Below are positions 1 through 9,289 of a stretch of 64,000 nt of DNA, piece after piece. This DNA comes from Anaerolineaceae bacterium UBA1415 (GTDB lineage Bacteria; Chloroflexota; Anaerolineae; Anaerolineales; Anaerolineaceae), in contig DBPR01000022.1 in NCBI GenBank assembly GCA_002305635.1, positions 13,032 through 77,031 on the forward strand, given 5' to 3'. A model generated the notes under the pieces. It searched no databases and was not told the origin of the DNA. It saw only the letters and a list, made by a program, of their open reading frames with translations. The first letter of the stretch is position 1. Every line of letters starts with the position of its first letter. The translations under genes were made by a program, and so were the position numbers.

Positions 1-185
1 TCGGCACCTTCACCGGCCTGTATTACCTCTTTTCAACCCTGGCAGCCATCGCCGGACCCAATATCAACGGCTGGATCGTAAAATTAACCGGCAACAACTA
101 TTCCTCGATCTTCCTGATCGGCCCCATCTTCATGCTGGCGGCACTGGTGATGATCGTGACGATGAAAGAAAGCAAACAGGTCTAA
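1..185 (+). CDS. MFS transporter, C-terminal end (partial)
   Basis: The window opens inside a coding region whose frame starts at base 3 and ends with TAA at 183-185. About 60 residues remain. They begin GTFTGLYYLFSTLAAIAGPN and end in two hydrophobic stretches and a charged tail (MKESKQV). The TGLYYLFSTLAA/GP motif with a following loop and a final helix resembles the last two helices of sugar-type major facilitator transporters of the SLC45/GPH kind, which are common in this phylum. It would sit in the cytoplasmic membrane. The substrate cannot be told from this fragment. The 5' part lies outside the window. Confidence 0.7.
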   Translation, partial: GTFTGLYYLFSTLAAIAGPNINGWIVKLTGNNYSSIFLIGPIFMLAALVMIVTMKESKQV

Positions 186-209
186 GAATTGTTAATTTTT
201 TCGTTTTGC

Positions 210-238
210 TTGCGAAATAGAAGGCGTTAAACTATACT
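210..238 (+). promoter_or_regulatory. Candidate sigma-70-type promoter for the first BMP lipoprotein gene
   Basis: TTGCGA (210-215) and TATACT (233-238) are separated by exactly 17 bases and sit about 54 bases upstream of the chosen start at 292. Each box matches the consensus well. The MFS gene ends at 185, so this is the only promoter-like signal in the gap. Confidence 0.5.
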
Positions 239-291
239 TAACATAACAATTGCCGCAAAAGCGGTTCTTAGTGAAGAAGAGGAGAAAATTC

Positions 292-1344
292 ATGCGCAAA
301 AAGTTAGTTTTTATCATTTCCCTGTTATTGGTAGCGTCCATGGCCCTGTCAGCCTGCCAGAAAGACGCCGCCCCTGCTGTTGACCAGCCTGTTACCGAAG
401 ACAAAGTTAAAGTCTGCCAGATCACCGATACCGGTGGTATTGACGACAAATCCTTCAACGCCACCGCCTGGAAAGGCATTCTGGATGCCGAAGGATCCCT
501 TGGCATTGAGGGCAAATATCTCGAATCCCAGGAAACTGCCGATTACGAAAAGAACATCAACTCTTTCATCGAAGATGAATGTGATCTGATCATCACCGTC
601 GGCTTCCTCATCGCAGATGCCACCACCGCCGCATCCGCAGCCTATCCCGATGCCAAATTCTCGATCGTTGACTACGCTTTCGATCCTGCCCTGCCCAACG
701 TGGTTGGTCAGATCTTCGAAACTGACGAAGCCGCCTTCCTGGCTGGCTACCTCGCCGCTGGCGTGACCAAGACCGGCAAAGTTGGCACCTTCGGTGGTAT
801 GCAGATCCCGACCGTCACCATCTTCATGGATGGTTTCGTCAAGGGTGTTGCCAAATACAACGAAGTCAAAGGCACCAACGTGGAAGTTCTCGGTTGGGAC
901 GTTGAAAAACAGGAAGGTCTTTTCACCAACAGCTTTGATGATCAGCAAAAAGGCCGCGAACTCGCCATCTCCCTGATGGACGAAGGCGCTGACATCATCA
1001 TGCCCGTTGCCGGACCTGTTGGCATCGGTGCCGCTGCCGCCATTCAGGAACGCGGTGGCGCTTATTTCATCGGTGTGGATGCCGACTGGGCTCTCACCAA
1101 CGAAAAATATGCTGACATCACCCTGACCTCTGTCATGAAACTGATGGACGCGACCACCGAAGCTGTCATTAAATCAGTTATCGATGGTACCTTCACCGGC
1201 GGCAACGTTGTCGGTACCCTTGCCAACGAAGGTGTCGCATTGGCTCCTTTCCACAATCTGGAGAGCCTCGTTACTGACGAAATGAAGGCCGAGCTCGAAC
1301 AGCTCAAGGCAGACATCATCGCTGGTGTCATCGTCCTTGACTAA
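292..1344 (+). CDS. BMP-family ABC transporter substrate-binding lipoprotein (nucleoside-type), copy 1
   Basis: A 350-residue lipoprotein that captures a ligand outside the membrane for the ABC importer encoded just downstream. Residues 1-22 form a type II signal peptide with lipobox LSAC (Cys22). The mature part has the opening strand VCQITDTGGIDDKSFN and the two-lobed layout of the Bmp/PnrA family (PF02608), whose studied members bind purine or other nucleosides. The start at 292 was preferred to an in-frame ATG at 250 because the purine-rich GAAGAGGAGAAA lies just before it and the signal peptide then begins correctly. A terminator follows at 1366, so this gene is probably expressed above the rest of the transporter. 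The exact ligand is not known. Confidence 0.9.
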   Translation: MRKKLVFIISLLLVASMALSACQKDAAPAVDQPVTEDKVKVCQITDTGGIDDKSFNATAWKGILDAEGSLGIEGKYLESQETADYEKNINSFIEDECDLIITVGFLIADATTAASAAYPDAKFSIVDYAFDPALPNVVGQIFETDEAAFLAGYLAAGVTKTGKVGTFGGMQIPTVTIFMDGFVKGVAKYNEVKGTNVEVLGWDVEKQEGLFTNSFDDQQKGRELAISLMDEGADIIMPVAGPVGIGAAAAIQERGGAYFIGVDADWALTNEKYADITLTSVMKLMDATTEAVIKSVIDGTFTGGNVVGTLANEGVALAPFHNLESLVTDEMKAELEQLKADIIAGVIVLD

Positions 1345-1365
1345 GCTCTAAAACAAACACGGAAA

Positions 1366-1397
1366 AACAGGTTGACAAAATCAACCTGTTTTTTTAT
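1366..1397 (+). terminator. Intrinsic terminator after the first BMP gene
   Basis: A perfect 10-base stem (AACAGGTTGA at 1366-1375 with TCAACCTGTT at 1381-1390) and a 5-base loop are followed by a T-rich tract. It separates the binding-protein gene from the ATPase gene and probably sets a high ratio of binding protein to membrane components. Confidence 0.85.
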
Positions 1398-1407
1398 TCC
1401 AAACCCC

Positions 1408-1416
1408 TGTTATAAT
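1408..1416 (+). promoter_or_regulatory. Extended -10 promoter for the ABC ATPase/permease genes
   Basis: The sequence TGTTATAAT fits the extended -10 pattern TGnTATAAT and lies 43 bases upstream of the ATPase start at 1459, just after the terminator. No good -35 box precedes it, which is usual for extended -10 promoters. It would give the ATPase and permeases their own transcript. Confidence 0.45.
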
Positions 1417-1458
1417 TTTCATACAAAATTAACCTCATTTTAAATGAAACGGGGATGT

Positions 1459-3018
1459 ATGACACCGATACTTGAACTGAAAGGCATCACCAAACAATTC
1501 CCTGGCGTGCTTGCCAACGATCATATTGACCTGCGCCTCGAAAAAGGCGAGATCCTCGCTCTGCTTGGCGAAAACGGCGCCGGAAAATCGACTCTGATGA
1601 ATATTTTGTACGGCCTTTACCAACCTGACCAGGGCGAGATCTGGATCGACGGTAAACCGGTCACCATCCAATCCCCATCCGATGCCATCGAAGCTGGCAT
1701 CGGTATGGTGCACCAACACTTCATGCTCATTCCGGTTTTTACCGTAACTGAAAATGTGATGCTGGGCGACGAGGTTGTTAAAACCGCCGGGGTTTTGGAT
1801 CGCCAGACCGCGGCAGCGAAGATCGAGGAGATCTCAAAGACCTACGGTCTCGAAGTAGACCCACACGACTACCTCCGCGACCTGCCGGTCGGGGTTCAGC
1901 AGCGAGTTGAAATCATCAAGCTGCTCTACCGCGAAGCCGAAATTCTCATTTTCGACGAGCCGACTGCCGTTCTGACCCCGCAGGAAGCCGACGAGCTCTT
2001 CCTGATCATGCGTTCGCTGGCGGAACGTGGAAAATCGATCATCTTTATTACCCATAAACTGCGCGAAGTTCTCGATATTGCCGACCGCATCATGGTCATT
2101 CGCCGTGGAAAGATGGTCGGTGAGACCATGCCTGAGCAAGCCGATAAAAATTCGCTGGCAGCCATGATGGTGGGTCGGGATGTCAACCTGGTTGTTGAAA
2201 AGATATTTCAAGAGCCGGGGGATATTGTCCTGGAAGTCAAAAACCTGACCGTGGCAGACAAATTCCAGAACGTCATGGTAGATAATGTCTCAATGGACGT
2301 GCGCGCCGGTGAAATTGTCGGCATTGCCGGCGTGCAGGGCAACGGGCAGACCGAACTGGTCGAAGTCGTGACCGGCCTGCGGAAACTGGAAAGCGGCTCC
2401 GTGACCCTCTTTGGGCAGGATATCTCGAACACCAGTCCCCGTAGGATCACCGAACTTGGCAGCGCGCACATCCCGGAAGACAGGCAGGCAGACGGTCTGG
2501 TACTGCCTTTCCCGGTCGCTGAGAATCTGGTTCTGTGTACCTATTACAAGGAACCTTTTTCCAACGGCGTTGTCTTGCGCTACGACCAGATCATGGAAAA
2601 TGCCGTGAAGCTGATCGAGGACTTCGACATTCGCACACCCAATGCCCTCACACCGGTTGGCTCGCTTTCCGGCGGAAACCAGCAAAAAGTAATCATTGCC
2701 CGCGAACTTTCCCGACCGATTCAGTTCCTGGTCGCCTCACAACCAACCCGCGGACTGGACGTCGGCTCCATTGAATATATTCACAGTCGCATCGTCCAAA
2801 AACGGGACGAAGGCTGCGCGGTTTTGCTCGTTTCTCCGGAACTGGATGAGATCATGGAGCTTTCTGACCGGATCGCGGTCATGTATCGGGGCGAGATCAT
2901 CGCGGTTGTGCCCAATCGCGGCGTTTCCAAGGAACAGATCGGTTTGCTGATGGCTGGCGTGCTCCCGCAAGGTGACATTCCGACCGATGAAAACATCGTC
3001 ATCGAAGCAACATTTTAG
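1459..3018 (+). CDS. Nucleoside-type ABC importer, fused two-domain ATPase
   Basis: A 519-residue cytoplasmic ATPase with two ABC domains, like RbsA and the NupO/YufO proteins that pair with BMP lipoproteins. The first domain has a full Walker A (GENGAGKST, residues 37-45), a HQHFML Q-loop region and Walker B LIFDEP. The second domain has the degenerate Walker A expected for this family (GVQGNGQTE) and the signature SGGNQQK. The start at 1459 was chosen over an in-frame ATG at 1444 because ACGGGGAT precedes it and because the protein then begins MTPILELKGITKQF as relatives do. The permease genes follow immediately, so this is one transport operon. Confidence 0.92.
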   Translation: MTPILELKGITKQFPGVLANDHIDLRLEKGEILALLGENGAGKSTLMNILYGLYQPDQGEIWIDGKPVTIQSPSDAIEAGIGMVHQHFMLIPVFTVTENVMLGDEVVKTAGVLDRQTAAAKIEEISKTYGLEVDPHDYLRDLPVGVQQRVEIIKLLYREAEILIFDEPTAVLTPQEADELFLIMRSLAERGKSIIFITHKLREVLDIADRIMVIRRGKMVGETMPEQADKNSLAAMMVGRDVNLVVEKIFQEPGDIVLEVKNLTVADKFQNVMVDNVSMDVRAGEIVGIAGVQGNGQTELVEVVTGLRKLESGSVTLFGQDISNTSPRRITELGSAHIPEDRQADGLVLPFPVAENLVLCTYYKEPFSNGVVLRYDQIMENAVKLIEDFDIRTPNALTPVGSLSGGNQQKVIIARELSRPIQFLVASQPTRGLDVGSIEYIHSRIVQKRDEGCAVLLVSPELDEIMELSDRIAVMYRGEIIAVVPNRGVSKEQIGLLMAGVLPQGDIPTDENIVIEATF

Positions 3019-3029
3019 GTAGGTGCCCA

Positions 3030-4313
3030 TTGAAAAAAGAAGAACAAGAAAAAAACGATCTGGGTAAGGCCTTTTTCCGTAAGTTTAATAAGGAAGATGG
3101 CGACGAGCCCAAAGAAAAGAAGAACTTTTGGCAATCCATCAGCATTCCTGCCCTCGCGATCCTGACCGGGTTGCTGATCGGCGCGATTCTGATCGTCCTG
3201 ACCAGTCCCCGTGTTTACGAGGCATTCGCGCAAGGCTTTCTGACGGGAATTGGGACTGCTTTCAACGAGGTTTATGTCTCCTACAAGGCTTTATTAACCG
3301 GCGCTTTTGGCGATATCGGCAAGATTATCAGCGCACTGCAAAGCGGGACGCCGCACCAGATCCGCGTGGCGATCAACCCAATTCTGGAAAGCCTGGTCGT
3401 CTCCACGCCCTATATCCTGACCGGTCTGGCAGTCGCGCTTGGCTTCCGGGCGGGATTGTTCAACATCGGCGTTGAAGGGCAGCTCTTCATCGGTGCCGCT
3501 TGCGCGACCTTTGTCGGCTATTCGATCAAAGGTCTGCCCGGCTTCATCCACATGCCGCTGGCTTTGCTGGCGGGAATGGCAGGTGGCGCTTTTTGGGGCT
3601 TTATCCCCGGCTTTCTCAAAGCGAAAACCGGTGGTCACGAAGTCATCAACACCATCATGATGAACTACATCGCTTTCCGATTGACCGAATGGCTGTTGAC
3701 TGGTCCGATGACGCGTCAGGGAGCAGGCAGCATGCCCGTCAGCCCGGTCATTGAAAAAAGCGCTGAGATTCCCCAGTTTTTCCCCTCACCGATCCGCTTC
3801 CACCTGGGCTTTTTTATGGCTCTGGCGGCGGCCTGGTTGATCTGGTGGCTGCTCTTCAAAACCACCTGGGGCCTGAACCTGCGCACCGTCGGCACGAACC
3901 CTCGCGCGGCAAAATATGCCGGTCTGAGCACTGTCAAAACAACCATCATGGGCATGTCCCTTTCCGGCGCGCTGGCGGGCATGGCAGGCGCCGTTCAAAC
4001 CCTGGCCATCAACCGCAGCATGGCGATCGGCCTTTCTTCCGGCTACGGCTTCGACTCCATCGCCCTGGCGCTGATCGGCAACAACCATCCACTGGGCGTG
4101 GTGCTATCCTCGCTGCTCTTTGGCTCTCTGCGCAACGGCGCCACCCGCATGATGGTAGTTTCCCGCATTCCGATCGATATCGTCAGCGTGATCCAGGCCA
4201 TCATTCTCATGCTGGTCGCCGCGCCAGGCATTATCCAGGCAATCTACCACCTGAAAGACTTGAAAACAGGTGACAACAAAGTTTTCCTATCCGGTTGGGG
4301 AGGTAAGGCATGA
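3030..4313 (+). CDS. BMP-type ABC importer permease 1
   Basis: A 427-residue integral membrane protein of the BPD_transp_2 family (PF02653). A charged N-terminal tail of about 45 residues (KKEEQEKNDLGK onward) precedes about 10 hydrophobic segments. The family signature FRAGLFNIGVEGQLFIGA is present. The start is a TTG at 3030, preceded by GGTAGGTG. No in-frame ATG lies near the N terminus. It follows the ATPase by 11 bases and overlaps the next permease by 4 bases (ATGA), which indicates translational coupling. The two permeases form the channel of the importer. Confidence 0.9.
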   Translation: MKKEEQEKNDLGKAFFRKFNKEDGDEPKEKKNFWQSISIPALAILTGLLIGAILIVLTSPRVYEAFAQGFLTGIGTAFNEVYVSYKALLTGAFGDIGKIISALQSGTPHQIRVAINPILESLVVSTPYILTGLAVALGFRAGLFNIGVEGQLFIGAACATFVGYSIKGLPGFIHMPLALLAGMAGGAFWGFIPGFLKAKTGGHEVINTIMMNYIAFRLTEWLLTGPMTRQGAGSMPVSPVIEKSAEIPQFFPSPIRFHLGFFMALAAAWLIWWLLFKTTWGLNLRTVGTNPRAAKYAGLSTVKTTIMGMSLSGALAGMAGAVQTLAINRSMAIGLSSGYGFDSIALALIGNNHPLGVVLSSLLFGSLRNGATRMMVVSRIPIDIVSVIQAIILMLVAAPGIIQAIYHLKDLKTGDNKVFLSGWGGKA

Positions 4314-5587
4314 GCAAATCAACCCACGCAATTCAGCACAAACAGATCACTGAAGTTTCAAAACCTCGCCGCTACGGCATGGCCGCTGTGGAAATTGGCA
4401 TTGCCCTGCTGATCTTCTTCGCTTTCGCGCTCAACATCAGCCCCGATAACAAAACCAATTTCGTCATGACCCCGGGCGGCATCACCCAGGGTGTGATGAA
4501 AGACCTGATCCTGCCTTCACGCCTGACTTTGATCGTCATGGCCGCTCTGGCATTGATCATTGGCCTGGTACAGCTCTTCAAAGGCTTCCAGAAGCGCACC
4601 AATCTGATGGTTGGGCTGACCGGCTTTTTGCTCATCATGAGCTTTCTGGTCTGGCAGGGAGCGGGTCAATCGCTCAACCTGGGAGGCATGCTCACCAGCG
4701 CTGTTTTGCTGGCCGTGCCGATCACCCTGGCTGCCTTCGCCGGCATTCTCAGCGAGCGCTGCGGCATCGTCAACATTGCCATCGAAGGCATGATGCTCTT
4801 CGCGGCAATGACCGGCACCGTCGTTGGTAGCCTGACCGACAGCCTCATCCTCGGCGTGTTGGGAGCGATCGTCGGCGCGCTTGCGCTGGCAGCCATCCAT
4901 GCCATGCTTTCCATTAAATACAAGATCAACCAGACCATTTCCGGCACTGTCATCAACATTTTCTCGGCTGGCATCACCGCTTATGTCTCCCAGAAATTCC
5001 TGCAGGTCAACGAGACCATCAACACGCCCCCCATGTTCGGGCGCGCGCCGATCCCACTCTTGTCAGACATTCCCTTTATTGGCCCGATTCTGTTCAACAC
5101 CAACATTTTCGTTTATCTTTTGTTGATCATTCTGGTCATCCTGCAATTTGCGCTCTTCTCCACCCGTTGGGGGCTGCGCCTGCGCTCGGTGGGCGAACAC
5201 CCCAAGGCAGCCGACACGCTTGGCATCAACGTCAATCGCCTGCGCTGGATGGGCGTTTTGCTCAGCGGTGCCATCGCTGGCCTGGCTGGCGCTTTCTTCA
5301 CGCTTGGTTCCGTTGGCCGCTTTGAAGAGGGCATGACCGCTGGCAAGGGCTTCATCGGCATAGCCGCCATGATCTTTGGCAACTGGAACCCCATCGGATC
5401 GCTTGGCGCGGGGCTCCTTTTCGGCTTCGCGGACGCGATCGGCTCGAAGCTTTCCATTTTGGGCAGCGGCATCCCGACCCAGTTTATGGCAATGGCGCCC
5501 TACCTCATCACCATGATCGTCCTGGCTGGCTTTATTGGCAAGGGCCAGGCTCCCGCCGCCGCCGGCACGCCTTATGATAAGGAATAG
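4310..5587 (+). CDS. BMP-type ABC importer permease 2
   Basis: A 425-residue BPD_transp_2 permease, the partner of the preceding gene. It carries the second-permease signature ERCGIVNIAIEGMMLFAA and about 10 membrane segments, and has an unusually long N-terminal region of about 120 residues with extra hydrophobic segments before the core. The 4-base overlap with the previous gene and the AGGTAAGGC ribosome site support the start. It closes the importer operon. A palindromic repeat and a terminator-like structure follow. Confidence 0.9.
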   Translation: MSKSTHAIQHKQITEVSKPRRYGMAAVEIGIALLIFFAFALNISPDNKTNFVMTPGGITQGVMKDLILPSRLTLIVMAALALIIGLVQLFKGFQKRTNLMVGLTGFLLIMSFLVWQGAGQSLNLGGMLTSAVLLAVPITLAAFAGILSERCGIVNIAIEGMMLFAAMTGTVVGSLTDSLILGVLGAIVGALALAAIHAMLSIKYKINQTISGTVINIFSAGITAYVSQKFLQVNETINTPPMFGRAPIPLLSDIPFIGPILFNTNIFVYLLLIILVILQFALFSTRWGLRLRSVGEHPKAADTLGINVNRLRWMGVLLSGAIAGLAGAFFTLGSVGRFEEGMTAGKGFIGIAAMIFGNWNPIGSLGAGLLFGFADAIGSKLSILGSGIPTQFMAMAPYLITMIVLAGFIGKGQAPAAAGTPYDKE

Positions 5588-5617
5588 TCTTTTGTCCAAT
5601 ATACGGATAGTGATATA

Positions 5618-5669
5618 GTAGGTCGAGATTAAGAGTTGACGCGATTTACGCGTCAACTCTTAATCCGAC
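5618..5669 (+). repeat. REP-like hairpin element (copy A)
   Basis: GTAG (5618-5621) is followed by GTCG, a bulged A, then a perfect 17-base stem (5627-5643 with 5649-5665), loop ATTTA, and closing CGAC (5666-5669). GTCG pairs with CGAC outside the bulge. The same layout with a different stem sequence recurs at 9345, 15399, 15591, 15739, 20948 and, in shorter form, at 36687-37803. No T tract follows, so it is not a standard terminator. Confidence 0.8.
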
Positions 5670-5802
5670 ACCAACAGCGTTATTGCGATACCCGGGACCA
5701 AACCATACATACCTTGTTATCCACCAACACATTCACAACTTTCTGGTTAATGACTGGAAGCAAAAACTTTCCGGCACAAATTCCTCAATTCCCAACCCTT
5801 TA

Positions 5803-5868
5803 TTAACAAGCCTTTACCAAATGGCAAGGGCTTGTTAATTCTTGATAAACAAGCCTTTTATTTCTTCT
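5803..5868 (+). terminator. Terminator with an alternative upstream hairpin (attenuator-like)
   Basis: Three related segments lie in a row: TTAACAAGCC (5803-5812), GGCTTGTTAA (5829-5838) and AACAAGCC (5848-5855), the last followed by TTTTATTTCTT. The middle segment can pair with either neighbour. Pairing with the third makes a T-tailed terminator and pairing with the first prevents it. The rest of the 5588-5924 gap holds only REP copy A and the promoter of the next operon (TATAAA at 5893-5898). Confidence 0.55.
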
Positions 5869-5924
5869 TTCCACAGACGCGGTATGTTAAACTATAAACG
5901 TGTAAATAGAATAATTGGAGAAAT

Positions 5925-6842
5925 ATGGAAACTATTATCGTTAAAAACATCGCAAAAAGTTTCGGCAAGACCGAAGCCGTCAAGGACGTTTCCTTCAAGG
6001 TCAGCCCTGGGATCATCTTTGGCCTCCTGGGCCCAAATGGTTCCGGAAAGACCACCTCGATCCGCATTTTGCTGGATATTTACCAGCCCGACCGCGGCAC
6101 GGTCGAGATTCTCGGCGGCCCCATGGACGAAGGCAAACTCAACAAGATCGGCTACCTGCCCGAAGAACGCGGCTTGTACCAGGACGTGGAAGTCAACCGC
6201 TGTCTGACCTATCTCGCCACTCTCAAAGGCATGAGCAAAGAGCAGATCGCCCAGCGCTTGCCCGTCTGGCTGGAACGCTTCGACCTGACCGCGCACCAAA
6301 AGAAAAAGAACAAAGAGCTCAGCAAGGGTATGCAGCAAAAAGCGCAATTGATCGCCGCGTTGATCCACGAGCCGGAGATCATCATTATCGACGAGCCCTT
6401 CTCCGCGCTCGACCCGGTCAACACCCAACTGGTCAAAGACCTGCTCATCGAATTGCGCAACCAGGGCAAGACCATCGTCATGTGTACCCACCAAATGAAC
6501 CAGGTCGAAATGCTTTGCGACCGCCTGGTGCTGATCGATCATGGTCAGGTGCTCCTCGAAGGCAGCCTTGAAGAAGTGCGCGAGCGCTTCGCCTCCAACC
6601 AGATCCTGATCCAAAGCGACAACCCATTGCCCCAGGAGATCGCCGGCGTCGAAAGCATCGTCAAAGAAGGCCTCCATTACCGCCTGACTCCCTCCGGAAA
6701 TCTGACCGCGCACGATCTTTTGCGCGAGTTGGTCAGGCAGGGCATCAACCTGAATACCTTTCAAGTTGCCGTACCTTCGCTGGATGAGATCTTCATCCAG
6801 GTTGTAAAAGAAGGCAGGAACGATCATGAACAAAACGATTAA
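5925..6842 (+). CDS. ABC-2 type exporter ATP-binding protein
   Basis: A 305-residue cytoplasmic ATPase with Walker A GPNGSGKTT (residues 36-44), signature LSKGMQQK and Walker B IIIIDEPFSALDP. A C-terminal accessory domain of the DUF4162 kind (from about residue 220) is typical of NatA-like exporters. Start: ATG 5925 with GGAGAA seven bases upstream. It overlaps the first permease by 17 bases. With the two following membrane proteins it forms an exporter of the NatAB type. The substrate (ions, drugs or peptides) cannot be told from the sequence. Confidence 0.88.
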   Translation: METIIVKNIAKSFGKTEAVKDVSFKVSPGIIFGLLGPNGSGKTTSIRILLDIYQPDRGTVEILGGPMDEGKLNKIGYLPEERGLYQDVEVNRCLTYLATLKGMSKEQIAQRLPVWLERFDLTAHQKKKNKELSKGMQQKAQLIAALIHEPEIIIIDEPFSALDPVNTQLVKDLLIELRNQGKTIVMCTHQMNQVEMLCDRLVLIDHGQVLLEGSLEEVRERFASNQILIQSDNPLPQEIAGVESIVKEGLHYRLTPSGNLTAHDLLRELVRQGINLNTFQVAVPSLDEIFIQVVKEGRNDHEQND

Positions 6843-8037
6843 AGTCGCCAGGTTCGAATACCTGCATCACGTTGGCAAAAAACGCTTTTGGATCACGCTG
6901 ATCAGCGCCCCTTTGGGAATGGTGGTCCTTATTTTGGTAACGACCCTGATCACTTTCATGACTATTGATAAAAGCCCGATCGGTTTCATCGATCAGGCTG
7001 GCCTGATCACTCAGGTCAAGGATCCCAACTACAAACCTGGTTTTTTGGACATTGAGATCGAGATGGTCCCCTATACCGATGAAGCGACCGCCCGCGCGGA
7101 CGTTGAAAACAAGACCCTGCAAGCCTTTTTCATCATCCCTGCCGGTTACGAATCGACCTATCAGGTCGAATATTACGCCAACAAGATGCCCTCCTCTGAT
7201 ATCACCGAAGAAGTTATTAGCTTTTTATCCAGGAATCTGCGTCTCGGCGACAATATTCCCAATCTGGAGCGCATTCAGGCGGGCAGCCAGATCAGCCTGC
7301 GTTCACTGGACGGCAGCCAGCAATCAGACGGCACAGGCTGGCATCGAATTGTTGTCCCCATCCTGATCGGGCTTATTTACTTCGTTCTCGTCATGAGCAG
7401 CGGCGGCTATTTGCTGCAATCCCTGGTTGAGGAAAAACAAAACCGCACCATGGAGATCATGATCACCTCCGTCACCCCAAACCAACTGATGGTCGGCAAA
7501 ACCATCGGCAACATCAGCGTTGGGCTGACACAGATCGGTTTTTGGGCGCTGGTGGCCGCGATCGCGCTGTTTATCATGCGCAATCGCATACCCTTCCTCA
7601 ACGACCTGAACCTTTCTGCTGGCTATGTCATCCTCAGCCTGGGCATGATGATCCTGTCCTTCATCGTCAATGCCGGTATTATGGCAACCATTGGCGCAAC
7701 GATGACCACCGTCGAAGAAGGCCAGTCCATCACCGGCCTGATCGTGGTTCCGATGATGCTGCCCTTCTATTTTATGCAAGCCTTTTTCACCAACCCCAAC
7801 GGTACCCTGCCCAAGGTGCTTAGCTACATTCCGGTCAGCGCCCCCCTCTCGATGAGCCTGCGAATGGCTTTCACCAACATACCCGCCTGGGAGATCATTC
7901 TGGTTTACGCCATCCTGATCATCTCAGCCGTGCTCGTTTTGTGGCTCTCCGGCAAAGCCTTTAGCCTGGGCATGCTTGAATACAGCAAGCGCATCCGCAT
8001 TCGCGATCTTTTCCGCAAGGAGGTCAGCAATGGCTAA
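6826..8037 (+). CDS. ABC-2 type exporter permease 1 (NatB-like)
   Basis: A 403-residue membrane protein of the ABC-2 permease family (PF12698 type). One N-terminal helix (about residues 20-45) is followed by an extracytoplasmic domain of about 130 residues and then five or six helices. EEKQNRTMEIMITSVTPNQL is the usual cytoplasmic coupling-loop motif of this family. The start codon lies inside the ATPase gene and the end overlaps the next permease by 8 bases, so all three genes are translated as a unit. Confidence 0.85.
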   Translation: MNKTIKVARFEYLHHVGKKRFWITLISAPLGMVVLILVTTLITFMTIDKSPIGFIDQAGLITQVKDPNYKPGFLDIEIEMVPYTDEATARADVENKTLQAFFIIPAGYESTYQVEYYANKMPSSDITEEVISFLSRNLRLGDNIPNLERIQAGSQISLRSLDGSQQSDGTGWHRIVVPILIGLIYFVLVMSSGGYLLQSLVEEKQNRTMEIMITSVTPNQLMVGKTIGNISVGLTQIGFWALVAAIALFIMRNRIPFLNDLNLSAGYVILSLGMMILSFIVNAGIMATIGATMTTVEEGQSITGLIVVPMMLPFYFMQAFFTNPNGTLPKVLSYIPVSAPLSMSLRMAFTNIPAWEIILVYAILIISAVLVLWLSGKAFSLGMLEYSKRIRIRDLFRKEVSNG

Positions 8038-9268
8038 GGTTCGTAAAGTTTTCGCTTTTGAATTTTTCAATCTGATCAGCAAGAAGTCTTTTATTCTCAG
8101 CCTTATCCTGGTTCCGCTGATCCCTTCCCTGCTCTTCTTTGTTCTGGGCAGGCTCAATCAGGACCAAACCCAAAGTCTGACTCAGATTTTCACCTCCGAA
8201 GTCGCCAATCCCCTGCCGATCGGCGTGGTCGATCAAAGCGGTCTGGTCAGCGATTATCCATCCTGGCTGACCAGGGGCGAACTGATCGAGGTCGTCGATG
8301 AAGCCGCCGCCCGCGCCCAGGTTGAGCAAAATCAGATCGAAGGCTTCTTCCTCATCGCGCCCGATTACCTCGAAAGCGGCAAAGTTACTTTCATCAAACC
8401 CGAGATCAACATGGTGACCGAGATCATGCAGCAGCACACCCTCGACAACCTGATCAACTACAATCTGATGGGTCAGGATCAGGAGTTGTATCTCAAATAC
8501 ACCAATCCCGTCAACTTCAATTACAACTTCGTCAACGAGCAAACCGCCGACAAACGCGATCAGGAAAGCCCTATGACCATGCTCGTGCCGTATCTGATCA
8601 CAATGCTTTTCTATATGGTCATTCTGATCGGCGCGGCATTCATGATCAACGCGGTCGGTAAGGACAAAGACAACAAAACCATCGAGATTCTCATGACCTC
8701 GACCAATCCGATTGAGCTCTTTTTTGGCAAGCTGCTGGCCTATGGCTCAGCCAGCCTGCTGCAATTGCTGGCCTGGGCGGGGGCTTTCGTCCTCGTATCA
8801 AAGATCGGCGGAACGAGCCTTTCCTTTATGCAGGGCTTTGATATTCCTGCCAGCCTGTTCCTTTGGGCAATTCCTTTCTTCGCCCTCGGATACATGATCT
8901 ACGGCTCTCTAATGGCAGGCATCGGCGCCATGGCCCCCAACATCCGCGAGGGAAATCAATCTTCCTTTATCCTCATGCTGCCGCTGATGTTCGTCCTGAT
9001 GAATATCTTTCAGCTGATCGACAAACCGAATGGAACCTTTACGGTCTTCCTGAGCCTGTTCCCGCTCACCTCGCCGGTGACAATGATGACCCGCCTCAGC
9101 ATCGGTCAGGTGCCGCTCTGGCAGATCCTGCTGGCATTGTTGCTCCTGGTCTTGTTTGTGATCCTGACCATCCGCGCAGTGGCGAACCTGTTCAGCTCCC
9201 AAACCCTGCTCAGCGGAGACAAATTCAACATGAAGACCTTCTTTCGAACCCTGTTCGTAGGAAAATAG
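8030..9268 (+). CDS. ABC-2 type exporter permease 2 (NatB-like)
   Basis: A 412-residue paralogue of the preceding permease with the same plan: an N-terminal helix, an extracytoplasmic domain, then about six helices. The coupling-loop motif DKDNKTIEILMTSTNPIELF is present. The start at 8030 is set by the strong AAGGAGG nine bases before it. A longer reading frame from 7976 would overlap the upstream gene by 62 bases and lacks a ribosome site. The two unequal permeases probably form a heterodimer with the ATPase encoded at 5925. A strong terminator follows at 9290. Confidence 0.86.
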   Translation: MAKVRKVFAFEFFNLISKKSFILSLILVPLIPSLLFFVLGRLNQDQTQSLTQIFTSEVANPLPIGVVDQSGLVSDYPSWLTRGELIEVVDEAAARAQVEQNQIEGFFLIAPDYLESGKVTFIKPEINMVTEIMQQHTLDNLINYNLMGQDQELYLKYTNPVNFNYNFVNEQTADKRDQESPMTMLVPYLITMLFYMVILIGAAFMINAVGKDKDNKTIEILMTSTNPIELFFGKLLAYGSASLLQLLAWAGAFVLVSKIGGTSLSFMQGFDIPASLFLWAIPFFALGYMIYGSLMAGIGAMAPNIREGNQSSFILMLPLMFVLMNIFQLIDKPNGTFTVFLSLFPLTSPVTMMTRLSIGQVPLWQILLALLLLVLFVILTIRAVANLFSSQTLLSGDKFNMKTFFRTLFVGK

Positions 9269-9289
9269 CTACCAAACATTTACCTTTTG

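Noticed and set aside
5618..5669. REP-like copy A as a plain intrinsic terminator
   Set aside because: The stem is strong but no T tract follows, and the same end sequences recur elsewhere in both orientations relative to genes.
5892..6833. A 313-codon open frame on the minus strand opposite the ABC ATPase
   Set aside because: Shadow frame. The plus-strand ATPase has all motifs, and this frame has none.
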